Source: Flavobacterium sp. N2038
GTDB taxonomy: Bacteria > Bacteroidota > Bacteroidia > Flavobacteriales > Flavobacteriaceae
Direction: 5' to 3'
Assembly (NCBI RefSeq): GCF_025947185.1
Contig: NZ_CP110001.1
Span: forward strand, 4,526,001-4,590,000
DNA length: 64,000 nt
Made by a program: the position numbers and the translations under genes. Of this stretch, positions 47,912 to 55,963 are shown piece by piece. The notes beneath the pieces were generated by a model. The model searched no databases and was not told the DNA's origin. It saw only the letters and a list, made by a program, of their open reading frames with translations. Numbering within the stretch: the first letter of the stretch is position 1; each line of letters starts with the position of its first letter.

Positions 47912-48586
47912 TTACTCGTTAATACGATATCCCACGTTTCTAACGGTTTCAAACCAATCTATTGAAGTGTGTTTATCTAATTTTTTTCGAAGGTTTCGAA
48001 CATGCACATCAATAAAGTTTGAATCTGAATTCACCTCCAGGATATCTCCCCAAATATGTTCTGTTAATTGTAATCGGGTAATAACTCTGTTTTTATTTAA
48101 AACCAGATATTGAAAAATATCAAATTCTTTTTTAGTCAGATTGATCGGGATTCCATCATAACTCACTTTATAATCCTGAAGCTGCAACAAAAAACCATTA
48201 ACACTTAAACTATTCACCGTAAAGCCATGAATCCTGCGTATTACAGCAAACAATCTCGCGCTCAGCTCTGTAAGCGCAAAAGGTTTAGTCAAATAATCAT
48301 CGGCTCCTAAATGCAGGCCATTTATTCTATCGTCTAATTCTCCTCTGGCTGTAAGTACGATTACTGCCATTTTTGACTGCGTTTTTCGAACCGTTTGAAG
48401 CACTTCAAATCCATCTCCGTCCGGCAAACCTAAATCCAGCAACATAGCATCATAATCATTGCTTCCAAATTCTTCCAAGGCATCTTCGCAGGTATTAGCA
48501 ATCTTACAGATATACCCCGCATTACAAAGAAAATCGTAGATTTCTACTGCCAGTTCTTTATTATCCTCTACAATCAAAATATTCAT
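47912..48586 (-). CDS. OmpR/PhoB-family response regulator
   Basis: 224 residues from the ATG at 48586 (MNILIVEDNKEL); the longer frame adds seven unlikely residues. Receiver domain with acidic pocket E7/D8, phosphoacceptor Asp51 (LLDLGLPDGDG), T in VLTARGE and K in LTKPFAL. The C-terminal winged-helix DNA-binding domain (about 130-224) has the recognition helix NFIDVHVRNLRKKL. This family binds direct repeats with an 11-bp period. Such repeats stand in front of the small-protein genes on both sides of this operon, making them its best candidate targets. Confidence 0.94.
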   Translation of the reverse strand: MNILIVEDNKELAVEIYDFLCNAGYICKIANTCEDALEEFGSNDYDAMLLDLGLPDGDGFEVLQTVRKTQSKMAVIVLTARGELDDRINGLHLGADDYLTKPFALTELSARLFAVIRRIHGFTVNSLSVNGFLLQLQDYKVSYDGIPINLTKKEFDIFQYLVLNKNRVITRLQLTEHIWGDILEVNSDSNFIDVHVRNLRKKLDKHTSIDWFETVRNVGYRINE

Positions 48587-48663
48587 AAGAAATACATTTA
48601 AGTACAATTAAAATTAATCAATTATCAAAAGCTTCGATATCTATTATTAAAAAATTAACGAAT

Positions 48664-48695
48664 AAAAAAAGCTGACAAATTACTTCATCAGCTTT
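48664..48695 (-). terminator. Terminator of the paralogue 3-2 operon
   Basis: AAAGCTGA / TCAGCTTT stem with a 12-nt loop. On the minus strand it is followed by a run of seven T. Lies between the small-protein gene at 48773 and the response regulator. Confidence 0.75.
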
Positions 48696-48772
48696 ATTCA
48701 ACCGCATTCTCATAATCATTATTCCTGTTTTGTCTCCCTTACAATGCTTTGAAAACAAAACAAAAACAAACA

Positions 48773-49006
48773 CTATTTTTTCACACTTGCTGTTGCCGGA
48801 GTTTCAGTTGCAGCCGATTTCGCTTTTTTAGAAGCTTTGTGTTTAGAATGTTTTGCAGTTTTAGATTCTTTTGCCGGAGCAGCTTTGTCATCTTGTACAG
48901 GTGTAGATTTAACCTCTTTTGCAGGTGTTTTTTTAATTGGAGCAGGAGCTGCAATCATTACACTTGTACCTAAAACTGCTGCTAATACTAAAAATAAATT
49001 TTTCAT
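48773..49006 (-). CDS. Small secreted Lys/Ala/Pro-rich protein, paralogue 2
   Basis: 77 residues: signal peptide MKNLFLVLAAVLGTSVMIAA, then a basic tail with KKTPAKEVKSTP, AKESKTAKHSKHKASKKAK. Clearly related to the product of the next gene upstream (49048-49245), from which it is separated by 41 bp without a terminator, so both are probably on one mRNA. No Cys or folded domain visible. Confidence 0.75.
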   Translation of the reverse strand: MKNLFLVLAAVLGTSVMIAAPAPIKKTPAKEVKSTPVQDDKAAPAKESKTAKHSKHKASKKAKSAATETPATASVKK

Positions 49007-49047
49007 GATTTCTTAATTTTAAATTACTTTTTCAATAGTTTCTTTGC

Positions 49048-49245
49048 TTATTTTTTCACTTTTGCTGTTTCAGCTTTTGGAGCTTCACTTTTTTCTGATT
49101 TTGTTTTTTTATCAGATTTGTGTTTAGGATGTTTTGTTGCTTTAACTTCTTTTGCAGGAGTTGCTTTTGGATCTTTTGCAGGAAATGCATGAACCATTGC
49201 ACTTGTACCTAAAACTGCTACTAATAACATCAATAAATTTCTCAT
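49048..49245 (-). CDS. Small secreted Lys/Ala/Pro-rich protein, paralogue 3
   Basis: 65 residues: signal peptide MRNLLMLLVAVLGTSAMVHA, then FPAKDPKATPAKEVKATKHP and a Lys/Ser/Glu-rich end. Shares VAVLGT(S/T)AMV and PAKEVK.TKH.KHK with the paralogues. First gene of a two-gene operon; the promoter carries the same direct repeat as paralogue 1. Confidence 0.75.
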   Translation of the reverse strand: MRNLLMLLVAVLGTSAMVHAFPAKDPKATPAKEVKATKHPKHKSDKKTKSEKSEAPKAETAKVKK

Positions 49246-49286
49246 GATTTCTAAAATTTTAAATTAATACCTTTTATTTTACAGAT

Positions 49287-49321
49287 CAAAATTACCTCTG
49301 TAACATGAAGCCAAAATGAAG
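49287..49321 (-). promoter_or_regulatory. Promoter and 11-bp-period direct repeat of paralogues 3 and 2
   Basis: The -7 element TAATTTTG is the complement of 49287-49294. Ten bp upstream, + strand ATGAAG occurs at 49305-49310 and at 49316-49321 (11-bp period), exactly the geometry found at 46502-46536. Confidence 0.65.
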
Positions 49322-49374
49322 AAATCCCTGAACAAAAATTTTTAACTTGATATTAACGCTTTGTGGGTTTTTGA

Positions 49375-49493
49375 ACCATATAAGTAATATAAGTTCATTT
49401 TAGCAGAGGCGCACAGCAGTGCGTCTCCACATTTTAATATGTAACGATTAGTTGCGTCCTATATATTAAATGAACTTATATTACTTATATGGT
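49375..49493. mobile_element. MITE-like palindromic element, 119 bp, 26-bp perfect terminal inverted repeats
   Basis: 49375-49400 and 49468-49493 are perfect inverted copies (ACCATATAAGTAATATAAGT then TCATTT). The 67-bp centre contains a second hairpin GAGGCGCAC-AGCA-GTGCGTCTC with one G-T mismatch. No coding capacity. No clear target-site duplication is visible at the edges, so it may be a REP/MITE-type element or a large structured RNA element. Confidence 0.65.
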
Positions 49494-49579
49494 AAAAAAA
49501 ATTTATGGTGGAAAAAAAATCCTGTTAGTCTAATTTTTGAGAACCCAATTGTTTATTTTTACAGACTAATATTTTTAAT

Positions 49580-52420
49580 ATGTCAACTCAAAAACGCCTT
49601 TTTCTTCTAGATGCTTATGCATTAATTTTTCGTGGTTATTATGCCTTCATAAAAAACCCGAGAATCAACTCAAAAGGAATGGATACATCTGCAATTATGG
49701 GTTTTATGAACTCGCTTTTGGATGTTATTAAAAGAGAAAAACCAGATCATCTTGCTGTTGCTTTTGACAAAGGCGGAAGTCAGCTGCGAAATGAAATATT
49801 CCCGGAATACAAAGCAAATCGTGATGTTACGCCAGAAGCGATAAAAATTGCCGTACCTTATATTTGTGAATTATTAAAAGCAATGCATATTCCTATTATT
49901 GAAGTAGCCGGTTTTGAAGCCGATGATTTAATTGGAACTATTGCAAAACAAGCTGAAAAACAAAACTATAAAGTTTTTATGGTGACTCCCGATAAGGATT
50001 TTGCCCAATTGGTTTCTGAAAATATTTTCATGTACAAACCGGCCCGAATGGGTAATGGAATCGAAATTTGGGGTGTTCCTGAAGTTTTAGAGAAATTTGA
50101 AATCGAAAGACCTGAACAAGTAATAGACTTTTTGGGAATGATGGGTGATGCTGCCGATAATATTCCAGGACTTCCGGGAGTTGGTGAAGTGACCGCCAAA
50201 AAACTTCTAAAAGAATTTGGTACAATGGAAAATCTTTTGGCAAATACAGATAAGCTAAAAGGGAAGATGAAAGAAAATATCGAAGCCAATAAAGAAAAAG
50301 GGTTGCTTTCTAAAACACTGGCCACTATTTTACTAGACTGTCCTGTAACTTTTGACGAGACTGATTATGAATTAACACGTCCGGATATTGAAAAAACGGA
50401 TGCTATTTTCCAGGAACTGGAATTTAGAAGAATGGCGGAACAGTTTGATAATTTGTTCAAAACAGATGGAACCCAAACTGCCGCACCAGAAGTTTCTGAT
50501 GCCAAATTATATAAAAAAGCACAACCTAAAAATGACGATCAGTTTGATCTTTTTGGAGGCGCTACTACAGATGAAGGAACAGAAACACAGAGAACTTCTT
50601 TCTACAATACATTATCAGACACACCTCACTCCTACCAGACTATTCAGGGAGATTTAGGTATAAAATTGCTTTTACAAAATTTACAGAATCAGCCTTCAGT
50701 TTGTTTTGATACTGAAACAACAGGAATTGATGCTTTGCATGCAGAACTTGTTGGAATGTCTTTTGCCTTCGAAAAAGGAAAAGCATTTTACGTTCCGTTT
50801 CCTGAAAGCCGAGAAGAAGCACAAGCTTTAGTCGATAAATTTATTCCGTTTTTTGAAAATGAAAACATCGAAAAAATTGGACAGAATTTAAAATACGATT
50901 TGAAAATTCTTTCAAATTATGGTGTTACGGTAAAAGGAAAACTTTTTGACACGATGATTGCACATTATCTGATCAATCCGGATATGCGTCATAATATGGA
51001 TATTTTAGCCGAAACTTATTTAAAATATTCTCCAAAACCAATTGAAGACTTAATTGGTAAAAAAGGAAAAAATCAGCTTTCGATGCGTGATGTTCCTTTA
51101 GAAGATATTAAAGAATATGCCGCCGAAGATGCCGATATTACTTTACAATTAAAAGAAATCTTCACAACCGAATTAGACAAAACAGAAACTAAAAAACTTT
51201 TTGATGAAATCGAAATTCCGTTAGTAAGTGTTTTGGCTGCAATGGAAACTGAAGGAATTCGTCTGGATGTTGATTTCCTTAGCGCTATGTCTAAAGAAAT
51301 GGATGTTGAAATCAAATCTTTAGAGCAACAAATTTATGAAACAGCTGGCGAGAAATTTAATCTTGCTTCTCCAAAACAATTAGGGGACATTCTGTTTGAT
51401 AAAATGAAAATTGGCGGTGCAAAACAAAAGAAAACCAAAACAGGTCAATATGCAACCGGAGAAGAAGTCTTAACTTATTTAGCCAACGATAATCCAATCG
51501 TAAAACAAATTCTGGACTGGCGCCAAATGGTAAAATTACAAAGTACTTATATCTTGGCTTTACCAGAACAGGTGGACAAAAAAACATTAAGAGTACATAC
51601 GGATTACATGCAAACTGTTGCTGCAACAGGGCGTTTAAGTTCCAATAATCCAAACTTGCAAAATATTCCAATTCGTACTGAAAGAGGACGTCAGATTCGT
51701 AAAGCTTTTGTGGCTCGCGACGAAAATCACACTTTAATCTCTGCCGATTACTCGCAGATTGAATTAAGAATTATTGCTGCCCTAAGTGGTGAAGAAAACA
51801 TGATTAAAGCTTTTCAGGACGGAGAAGACATTCACAGGTCTACCGCTGCAAAAGTTTTTGATGTTGCGCTAGAGGATGTAACTCGTGAACAAAGAAGTAA
51901 TGCTAAAACAGTAAACTTCGGAATTATATATGGTGTTTCTGCTTTTGGACTGAGTAACCAGACTTCATTATCAAGAAGCGAAAGCGCTGCTTTAATTGAA
52001 GCCTATTACAAAACATACCCAAGATTAAGATCTTATATCAATGAACAAATTGAATTTGCCCGCGAGAAAGGATATGTACAAACTATTTTAGGCCGTCGTC
52101 GTTATCTAAAAGACATTAATTCTGCAAATGCCGTAGTAAGAAGTGCAGCCGAACGAAATGCGGTTAATGCCCCAATTCAGGGAAGTGCTGCCGATGTGAT
52201 TAAAATCGCAATGATCAACATTCATAAAAAATTACAGGAAGAAAACTGGAAATCTAAAATGCTTCTTCAGGTTCATGATGAGCTTGTGTTCGACGTTCAC
52301 AATGATGAACTCGAAAAAATTCAGCCAATGATTAAACACGAAATGGAAAATGCTTTCAAAATGGCAGTTCCATTAGAAGTTGAGCTTGGTTTAGGGAAAG
52401 ACTGGCTGGAAGCGCATTAG
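49580..52420 (+). CDS. polA: DNA polymerase I
   Basis: 946 residues. 5'-3' exonuclease domain (about 1-290; FDKGG, EADDLIGT, GDAADNIPGLPGVG), 3'-5' exonuclease domain with its acidic residues kept (FDTETTG, NLKYDLK, YAAEDADIT), so proofreading is likely, and the polymerase domain with motif A SADYSQIELR, motif B RSNAKTVNFGIIYG and motif C QVHDELVFDV. It fills gaps and removes RNA primers. The next gene starts 10 bp after the stop, so cotranscription is likely. Confidence 0.97.
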   Translation: MSTQKRLFLLDAYALIFRGYYAFIKNPRINSKGMDTSAIMGFMNSLLDVIKREKPDHLAVAFDKGGSQLRNEIFPEYKANRDVTPEAIKIAVPYICELLKAMHIPIIEVAGFEADDLIGTIAKQAEKQNYKVFMVTPDKDFAQLVSENIFMYKPARMGNGIEIWGVPEVLEKFEIERPEQVIDFLGMMGDAADNIPGLPGVGEVTAKKLLKEFGTMENLLANTDKLKGKMKENIEANKEKGLLSKTLATILLDCPVTFDETDYELTRPDIEKTDAIFQELEFRRMAEQFDNLFKTDGTQTAAPEVSDAKLYKKAQPKNDDQFDLFGGATTDEGTETQRTSFYNTLSDTPHSYQTIQGDLGIKLLLQNLQNQPSVCFDTETTGIDALHAELVGMSFAFEKGKAFYVPFPESREEAQALVDKFIPFFENENIEKIGQNLKYDLKILSNYGVTVKGKLFDTMIAHYLINPDMRHNMDILAETYLKYSPKPIEDLIGKKGKNQLSMRDVPLEDIKEYAAEDADITLQLKEIFTTELDKTETKKLFDEIEIPLVSVLAAMETEGIRLDVDFLSAMSKEMDVEIKSLEQQIYETAGEKFNLASPKQLGDILFDKMKIGGAKQKKTKTGQYATGEEVLTYLANDNPIVKQILDWRQMVKLQSTYILALPEQVDKKTLRVHTDYMQTVAATGRLSSNNPNLQNIPIRTERGRQIRKAFVARDENHTLISADYSQIELRIIAALSGEENMIKAFQDGEDIHRSTAAKVFDVALEDVTREQRSNAKTVNFGIIYGVSAFGLSNQTSLSRSESAALIEAYYKTYPRLRSYINEQIEFAREKGYVQTILGRRRYLKDINSANAVVRSAAERNAVNAPIQGSAADVIKIAMINIHKKLQEENWKSKMLLQVHDELVFDVHNDELEKIQPMIKHEMENAFKMAVPLEVELGLGKDWLEAH

Positions 52421-52430
52421 AAAAACAGAA

Positions 52431-53558
52431 ATGAAACAAAAAACGATAACGTATTCTCTTGTAACAATAGTTGTCTTATTTATAATCTATCAAATCAATG
52501 TTAGCCTGGCTTTAGGTTTGGATACTTTTGTAATAAATCTTTTGCCCCGCAAAAAACTGCCAGGTGAATTTGTGACTTATAAAAATTTATCTGAAGTTAA
52601 AAAATTTGGTGATCATGATATATCATTATTTCAGAAAGGGGCTGAGTATTGTTATACTTTTCAGATACTCGAGATTTCAAATGATAAAATCATGGTTAAA
52701 GTGATTACCAAATCTGAACCTTATGATCACGGGGGAGGAAATACAGGTGATAATTACAGCAATACATTATTTAAAATGGATTCCTTTGGAAAAGTTTTAG
52801 ACACAATAAACTTTAAAACTTCCTCGTCTGATCAATCTGAGTTTGGCGATATCGTTTTGCTTAACAAACAAATAGTAAACAAAGGCCTGCTTTATTACCA
52901 AACCTGGCCCACAGATGGAAACAAAACAAAAAAAGATTTTATTCCAGTAAACAAAGATTTAACCTGGTCTGTTGAAAAATTACATCAATATTATTACGAT
53001 ACTATTATACCAAATTGCACTTACTTAGAATCTTTTTATAGCTGGAGAAATCACTCCATACCTTCTGAAAAAAGAGAATCTATAATATATTACGCAAATA
53101 ATCAATGGTATGTAGTTTATGGCGTAGGTGAAGACATATATAGTAATGCCCGGGATCTAAGCTCGAAGCAGCATAAAAATATTATTAATGAAGATGTACG
53201 TGATAATATACCAAACGATAAAATAAAGGTTAGATATTATCAAAAATTAGATTATAATTCAATTATGATAGGGCAAACCCAGTCCAACAGCCCTTATACT
53301 TCTTATTACTGGGATGGAATTGCTTATGTCGATATACCTTTTGCAGAAGACACACTAAAATTCAAAAAAGAAGATATTTACTTGGATGATTATGATACTG
53401 AGGAAAAGACAATACACAGCACCAAAAAAGGCAACCAAATAAAAATGGAAAACTCTTTGAAAAAAAAATACAGTTATTATTCTAATCCAAATTTGAAGTT
53501 TACCTTAATTTCTGACGATGAAAGCAAAAACTTGTACATTGTCAAAAACACAAAATAA
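52431..53558 (+). CDS. Hypothetical membrane-anchored protein, 375 aa
   Basis: Not recognised. One N-terminal membrane segment (about residues 8-30, uncleaved by appearance), then an exported domain rich in Tyr, Asp, Asn and Lys, with many aromatic pairs (YYQTWP, YYDTI, TSYYWDG). No catalytic motif seen. It follows polA by 10 bp and precedes another exported unknown by 24 bp, so the three may be one transcription unit, though a functional link with polA is unlikely. Confidence 0.7.
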   Translation: MKQKTITYSLVTIVVLFIIYQINVSLALGLDTFVINLLPRKKLPGEFVTYKNLSEVKKFGDHDISLFQKGAEYCYTFQILEISNDKIMVKVITKSEPYDHGGGNTGDNYSNTLFKMDSFGKVLDTINFKTSSSDQSEFGDIVLLNKQIVNKGLLYYQTWPTDGNKTKKDFIPVNKDLTWSVEKLHQYYYDTIIPNCTYLESFYSWRNHSIPSEKRESIIYYANNQWYVVYGVGEDIYSNARDLSSKQHKNIINEDVRDNIPNDKIKVRYYQKLDYNSIMIGQTQSNSPYTSYYWDGIAYVDIPFAEDTLKFKKEDIYLDDYDTEEKTIHSTKKGNQIKMENSLKKKYSYYSNPNLKFTLISDDESKNLYIVKNTK

Positions 53559-53582
53559 TATTGCATTTTAAAATTGGTTATC

Positions 53583-54701
53583 ATGAAAAAAGTTCTTTTA
53601 TTTCTATTTATAATGTACTCAGCGATTTCATTTTGTCAGGACAAAATATATTATCTCGAAGGAACTTTGGGCAAAAGCACCATTTTTATGACTCTTCAGG
53701 TTTATAAATCAGCTAATGAAACTAATCTGACTGCAGTTTATTTCTATAAGAATTCATTAAAAGATATTAAGCTGGAGGCAAAATTAAAAGACAGCAATAA
53801 TTATACTTTCTATTTTAAGCCCGGCGATATTATCACTGAAAAATTTTATTTAAAAAAATCAGGCAATAATTTCGATGGTTTTTGGTATGATGCTAAGGAT
53901 AAACAATTGACTGTTCATCTTGAACCTGTAAATTTTGATCATTACAAATCAAATCTCAAAATTAGATTTGAAGACGAGCGCTTAAATCTGGTGAAATATA
54001 AGTTCCTTGAATTTAAAAAACAGAAAACCACACTTTACAATAACAAAGAATTTGTCTGGTATTCTGAAAAACATTGCGATTCTGATTTCTTTAGATTAGG
54101 AACTGGTTTTTCTGAAAAAAATAAAGCTGTGATTAATCCAATTTTAGAACAAATACATATCCAAAATACATTAAACCAGCTTAATTGTTCATCTAGTTTT
54201 GAATATAGTAATGGACAGGGAATAGAAAGTACAACGACAATAAATTTTCTTAATTCAAACTTATTAGGCTTTCAAACTTTTGATTCTTGGTTTTGTGGAG
54301 GTGCTCATCCCGATTTTGGCGGCAGCGGTTATCTGATTGACCTAAATAATGGAAAACAATATGGAATTGACGACATTCTGGCTTTTGACAAAAGTGTGAC
54401 GGGTGATAGTGAAAATAATTTTGATGCTTTTTCTAAATACCGAAGTGATTACTTTGCTCCAAAACTTCTCGAACTTCTTAAAATCGAACATCATTTTGAA
54501 AAACCAAAAAACGACGACGACGATCCTTGTGACTATACAAATGAAGAATATTGGGATTTTCCTTCCTGGAATTATACAGAAAAAGGAATTGAATTTACTC
54601 CCAGTTTTTACAGAGCAGCAAGAGCCTGTGAAGAATCTTTCTTAGTTCCTTTTGAAAAATTAAAGAATTACAAAAATCCAAAATTTCCATACGCTTTTTA
54701 A
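53583..54701 (+). CDS. Hypothetical secreted protein, 372 aa
   Basis: Not recognised with certainty. The ATG at 53583 gives a clean signal peptide (KKVLLFLFIMYSAISFCQ); the longest frame adds a TTG start. An N-terminal beta-rich part (about 20-120) is followed by a second domain. The phrase SWFCGGAHPDFG and the following YLIDLNNGKQYGIDDIL resemble the GGAHP and 'D..tG....l.dl' features of the DUF3298/RsiV-type periplasmic domains, a weak match. Several Cys (WFCGG, DPCDY, RACEES) may form disulfides. Followed by a strong terminator. Confidence 0.7.
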   Translation: MKKVLLFLFIMYSAISFCQDKIYYLEGTLGKSTIFMTLQVYKSANETNLTAVYFYKNSLKDIKLEAKLKDSNNYTFYFKPGDIITEKFYLKKSGNNFDGFWYDAKDKQLTVHLEPVNFDHYKSNLKIRFEDERLNLVKYKFLEFKKQKTTLYNNKEFVWYSEKHCDSDFFRLGTGFSEKNKAVINPILEQIHIQNTLNQLNCSSSFEYSNGQGIESTTTINFLNSNLLGFQTFDSWFCGGAHPDFGGSGYLIDLNNGKQYGIDDILAFDKSVTGDSENNFDAFSKYRSDYFAPKLLELLKIEHHFEKPKNDDDDPCDYTNEEYWDFPSWNYTEKGIEFTPSFYRAARACEESFLVPFEKLKNYKNPKFPYAF

Positions 54702-54707
54702 ACAAAA

Positions 54708-54735
54708 AACCATCCGCTGCTACGGATGGTTTTTG
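54708..54735. terminator. Bidirectional terminator
   Basis: AACCATCCG / CGGATGGTT, perfect 9-bp stem with 6-nt loop, A run before and T run after. Between the secreted unknown (+) and the lacI-type gene (-). Confidence 0.85.
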
Positions 54736-54741
54736 TTTTAT

Positions 54742-55770
54742 TTATTTAACTTTTCTAGTCGATTCTCTTTCTTTCAAAACCGTCTTAATAACGATTGTTT
54801 CGTAATCTGAAGTTTCTTCTTCGTTTTCTTCTAATCTTTTGATTAACCTCTTGGCAGCAACTTCACCAATTTCAATTCCGTGCTGGCTTACTGTTGTTAA
54901 ACTTGGTGACAAACGTCTAGAAGCTAAAATTCCATCAGCAAAACCAATTATCGAAATATCTTCAGGAACCTTGTATCCTTTTTTCAAACTAACTCTTAAC
55001 GCTGCAACTGAATCATTTTCGTCTAATGCAAAAATTCCATCGATTTTGCTATCAAAAATTCCATCAATTTTAGCTTTCATATCTTCTTCAGAATCGGTAC
55101 GAAGGATAATTTTTTCGTTTACCGGAATATTATTGTCTTTTAAAGCTTTCAAATATCCATCAGCTCTTAATTTTCCAACACTTAAATTATCTACAGAAGA
55201 AATTAAGGCAATGTTTTTACATCCTAAATTAATTAAATGCTGTGTAGAATTTAAAGCAGAATCAAAATCGTCTACTACTACTTTATCACATTCTACTTCG
55301 TCAGCAATACGATCAAACATTACAATTGGAGTTCCGTCATTTATAATGGCAGAAAAATGATTGTAATCCTGAAGTTTTTGAGCTTCTTCTGAAACCGAAA
55401 GTATAAAGCCATCAATAGTTCCGTTACTTAACATTTCAAGTGTATGAACTTCTTTTTCTAAAGACTCATTAGAAATACAAGTGATTACATTATATCCTTT
55501 TTTATCGGCTACTTTTTCGATACCGCTAAAAACCTTAGCAAAAAAGGAGTTTAATATATTAGGTATAATTACACCAATTGTTTTAGTCTTACGGTTTTTT
55601 AAGTTCAGACCAATAACATTGGGTTTATAATTTTTGAGTTTGGCATACTCCTTAATCTTCACCTTCGTTTGCTCACTAATTTCCGGACTGTCATTCAATG
55701 CTTTAGACACTGTAGACACAGAAACACCAAGTTCCTTCGCAATTTGTTTTAGAGTTGCTTTAGCTTTCAT
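54742..55770 (-). CDS. LacI-family transcriptional regulator
   Basis: 342 residues. N-terminal helix-turn-helix TLKQIAKELGVSVSTVSKAL with the hinge KNYKPNVIGLNLK, then a periplasmic-binding-like effector domain (TIGVIIPNILNSFFAKVFSG, DNLSVGKLRADGYL, ISIIGFADG). Family-typical length. It usually represses sugar-use genes, but no such gene is adjacent: the divergent neighbours are ferritin-like proteins. The operator is not identified, though a 9-bp palindrome lies in the shared gap at 55918-55944. Confidence 0.92.
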   Translation of the reverse strand: MKAKATLKQIAKELGVSVSTVSKALNDSPEISEQTKVKIKEYAKLKNYKPNVIGLNLKNRKTKTIGVIIPNILNSFFAKVFSGIEKVADKKGYNVITCISNESLEKEVHTLEMLSNGTIDGFILSVSEEAQKLQDYNHFSAIINDGTPIVMFDRIADEVECDKVVVDDFDSALNSTQHLINLGCKNIALISSVDNLSVGKLRADGYLKALKDNNIPVNEKIILRTDSEEDMKAKIDGIFDSKIDGIFALDENDSVAALRVSLKKGYKVPEDISIIGFADGILASRRLSPSLTTVSQHGIEIGEVAAKRLIKRLEENEEETSDYETIVIKTVLKERESTRKVK

Positions 55771-55795
55771 CTAATAAAATTTTATGTAATTAATA

Positions 55796-55828
55796 CAAAT
55801 ATAGTAGAATTACCTAAAATAAAACAAA
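55796..55828 (-). promoter_or_regulatory. Promoter of the lacI-type gene
   Basis: On the minus strand TTTG (55825-55828), 21-bp spacer, TATATTTG (55796-55803). About 25 bp upstream of the ATG. Confidence 0.55.
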
Positions 55829-55917
55829 AAAGACCTGGTACTATTTAAAAATCACACGGACTTTCAAAATAAAACAAAGAAACATCGATTTTCAAAAACC
55901 ATTTCTCTTAAAATCTC

Positions 55918-55944
55918 GTTAATAACTTAATACACGTTATTAAC
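55918..55944. promoter_or_regulatory. Palindrome upstream of the ferritin-like genes
   Basis: GTTAATAAC and GTTATTAAC, perfect 9-bp arms around a 9-nt spacer, 20 bp before the ATG at 55964. It could be an operator or a 5' UTR hairpin. Confidence 0.45.
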
Positions 55945-55963
55945 CTAATAAAAGACCTTGATT

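Larger units (their letters stand above)
49246..49579. other. 334-bp gap with a MITE-like palindrome
   Basis: Holds the promoter of the small-protein operon on the left (49287-49321), the palindromic element 49375-49493, and the short polA promoter region on the right. No ORF. Confidence 0.7.

Noticed and set aside
48749..48973. + strand 74-codon Cys/Phe/Arg-rich frame
   Set aside because: Antisense of the Lys/Ala-rich small protein gene; its composition is explained by the reverse reading of lysine codons.
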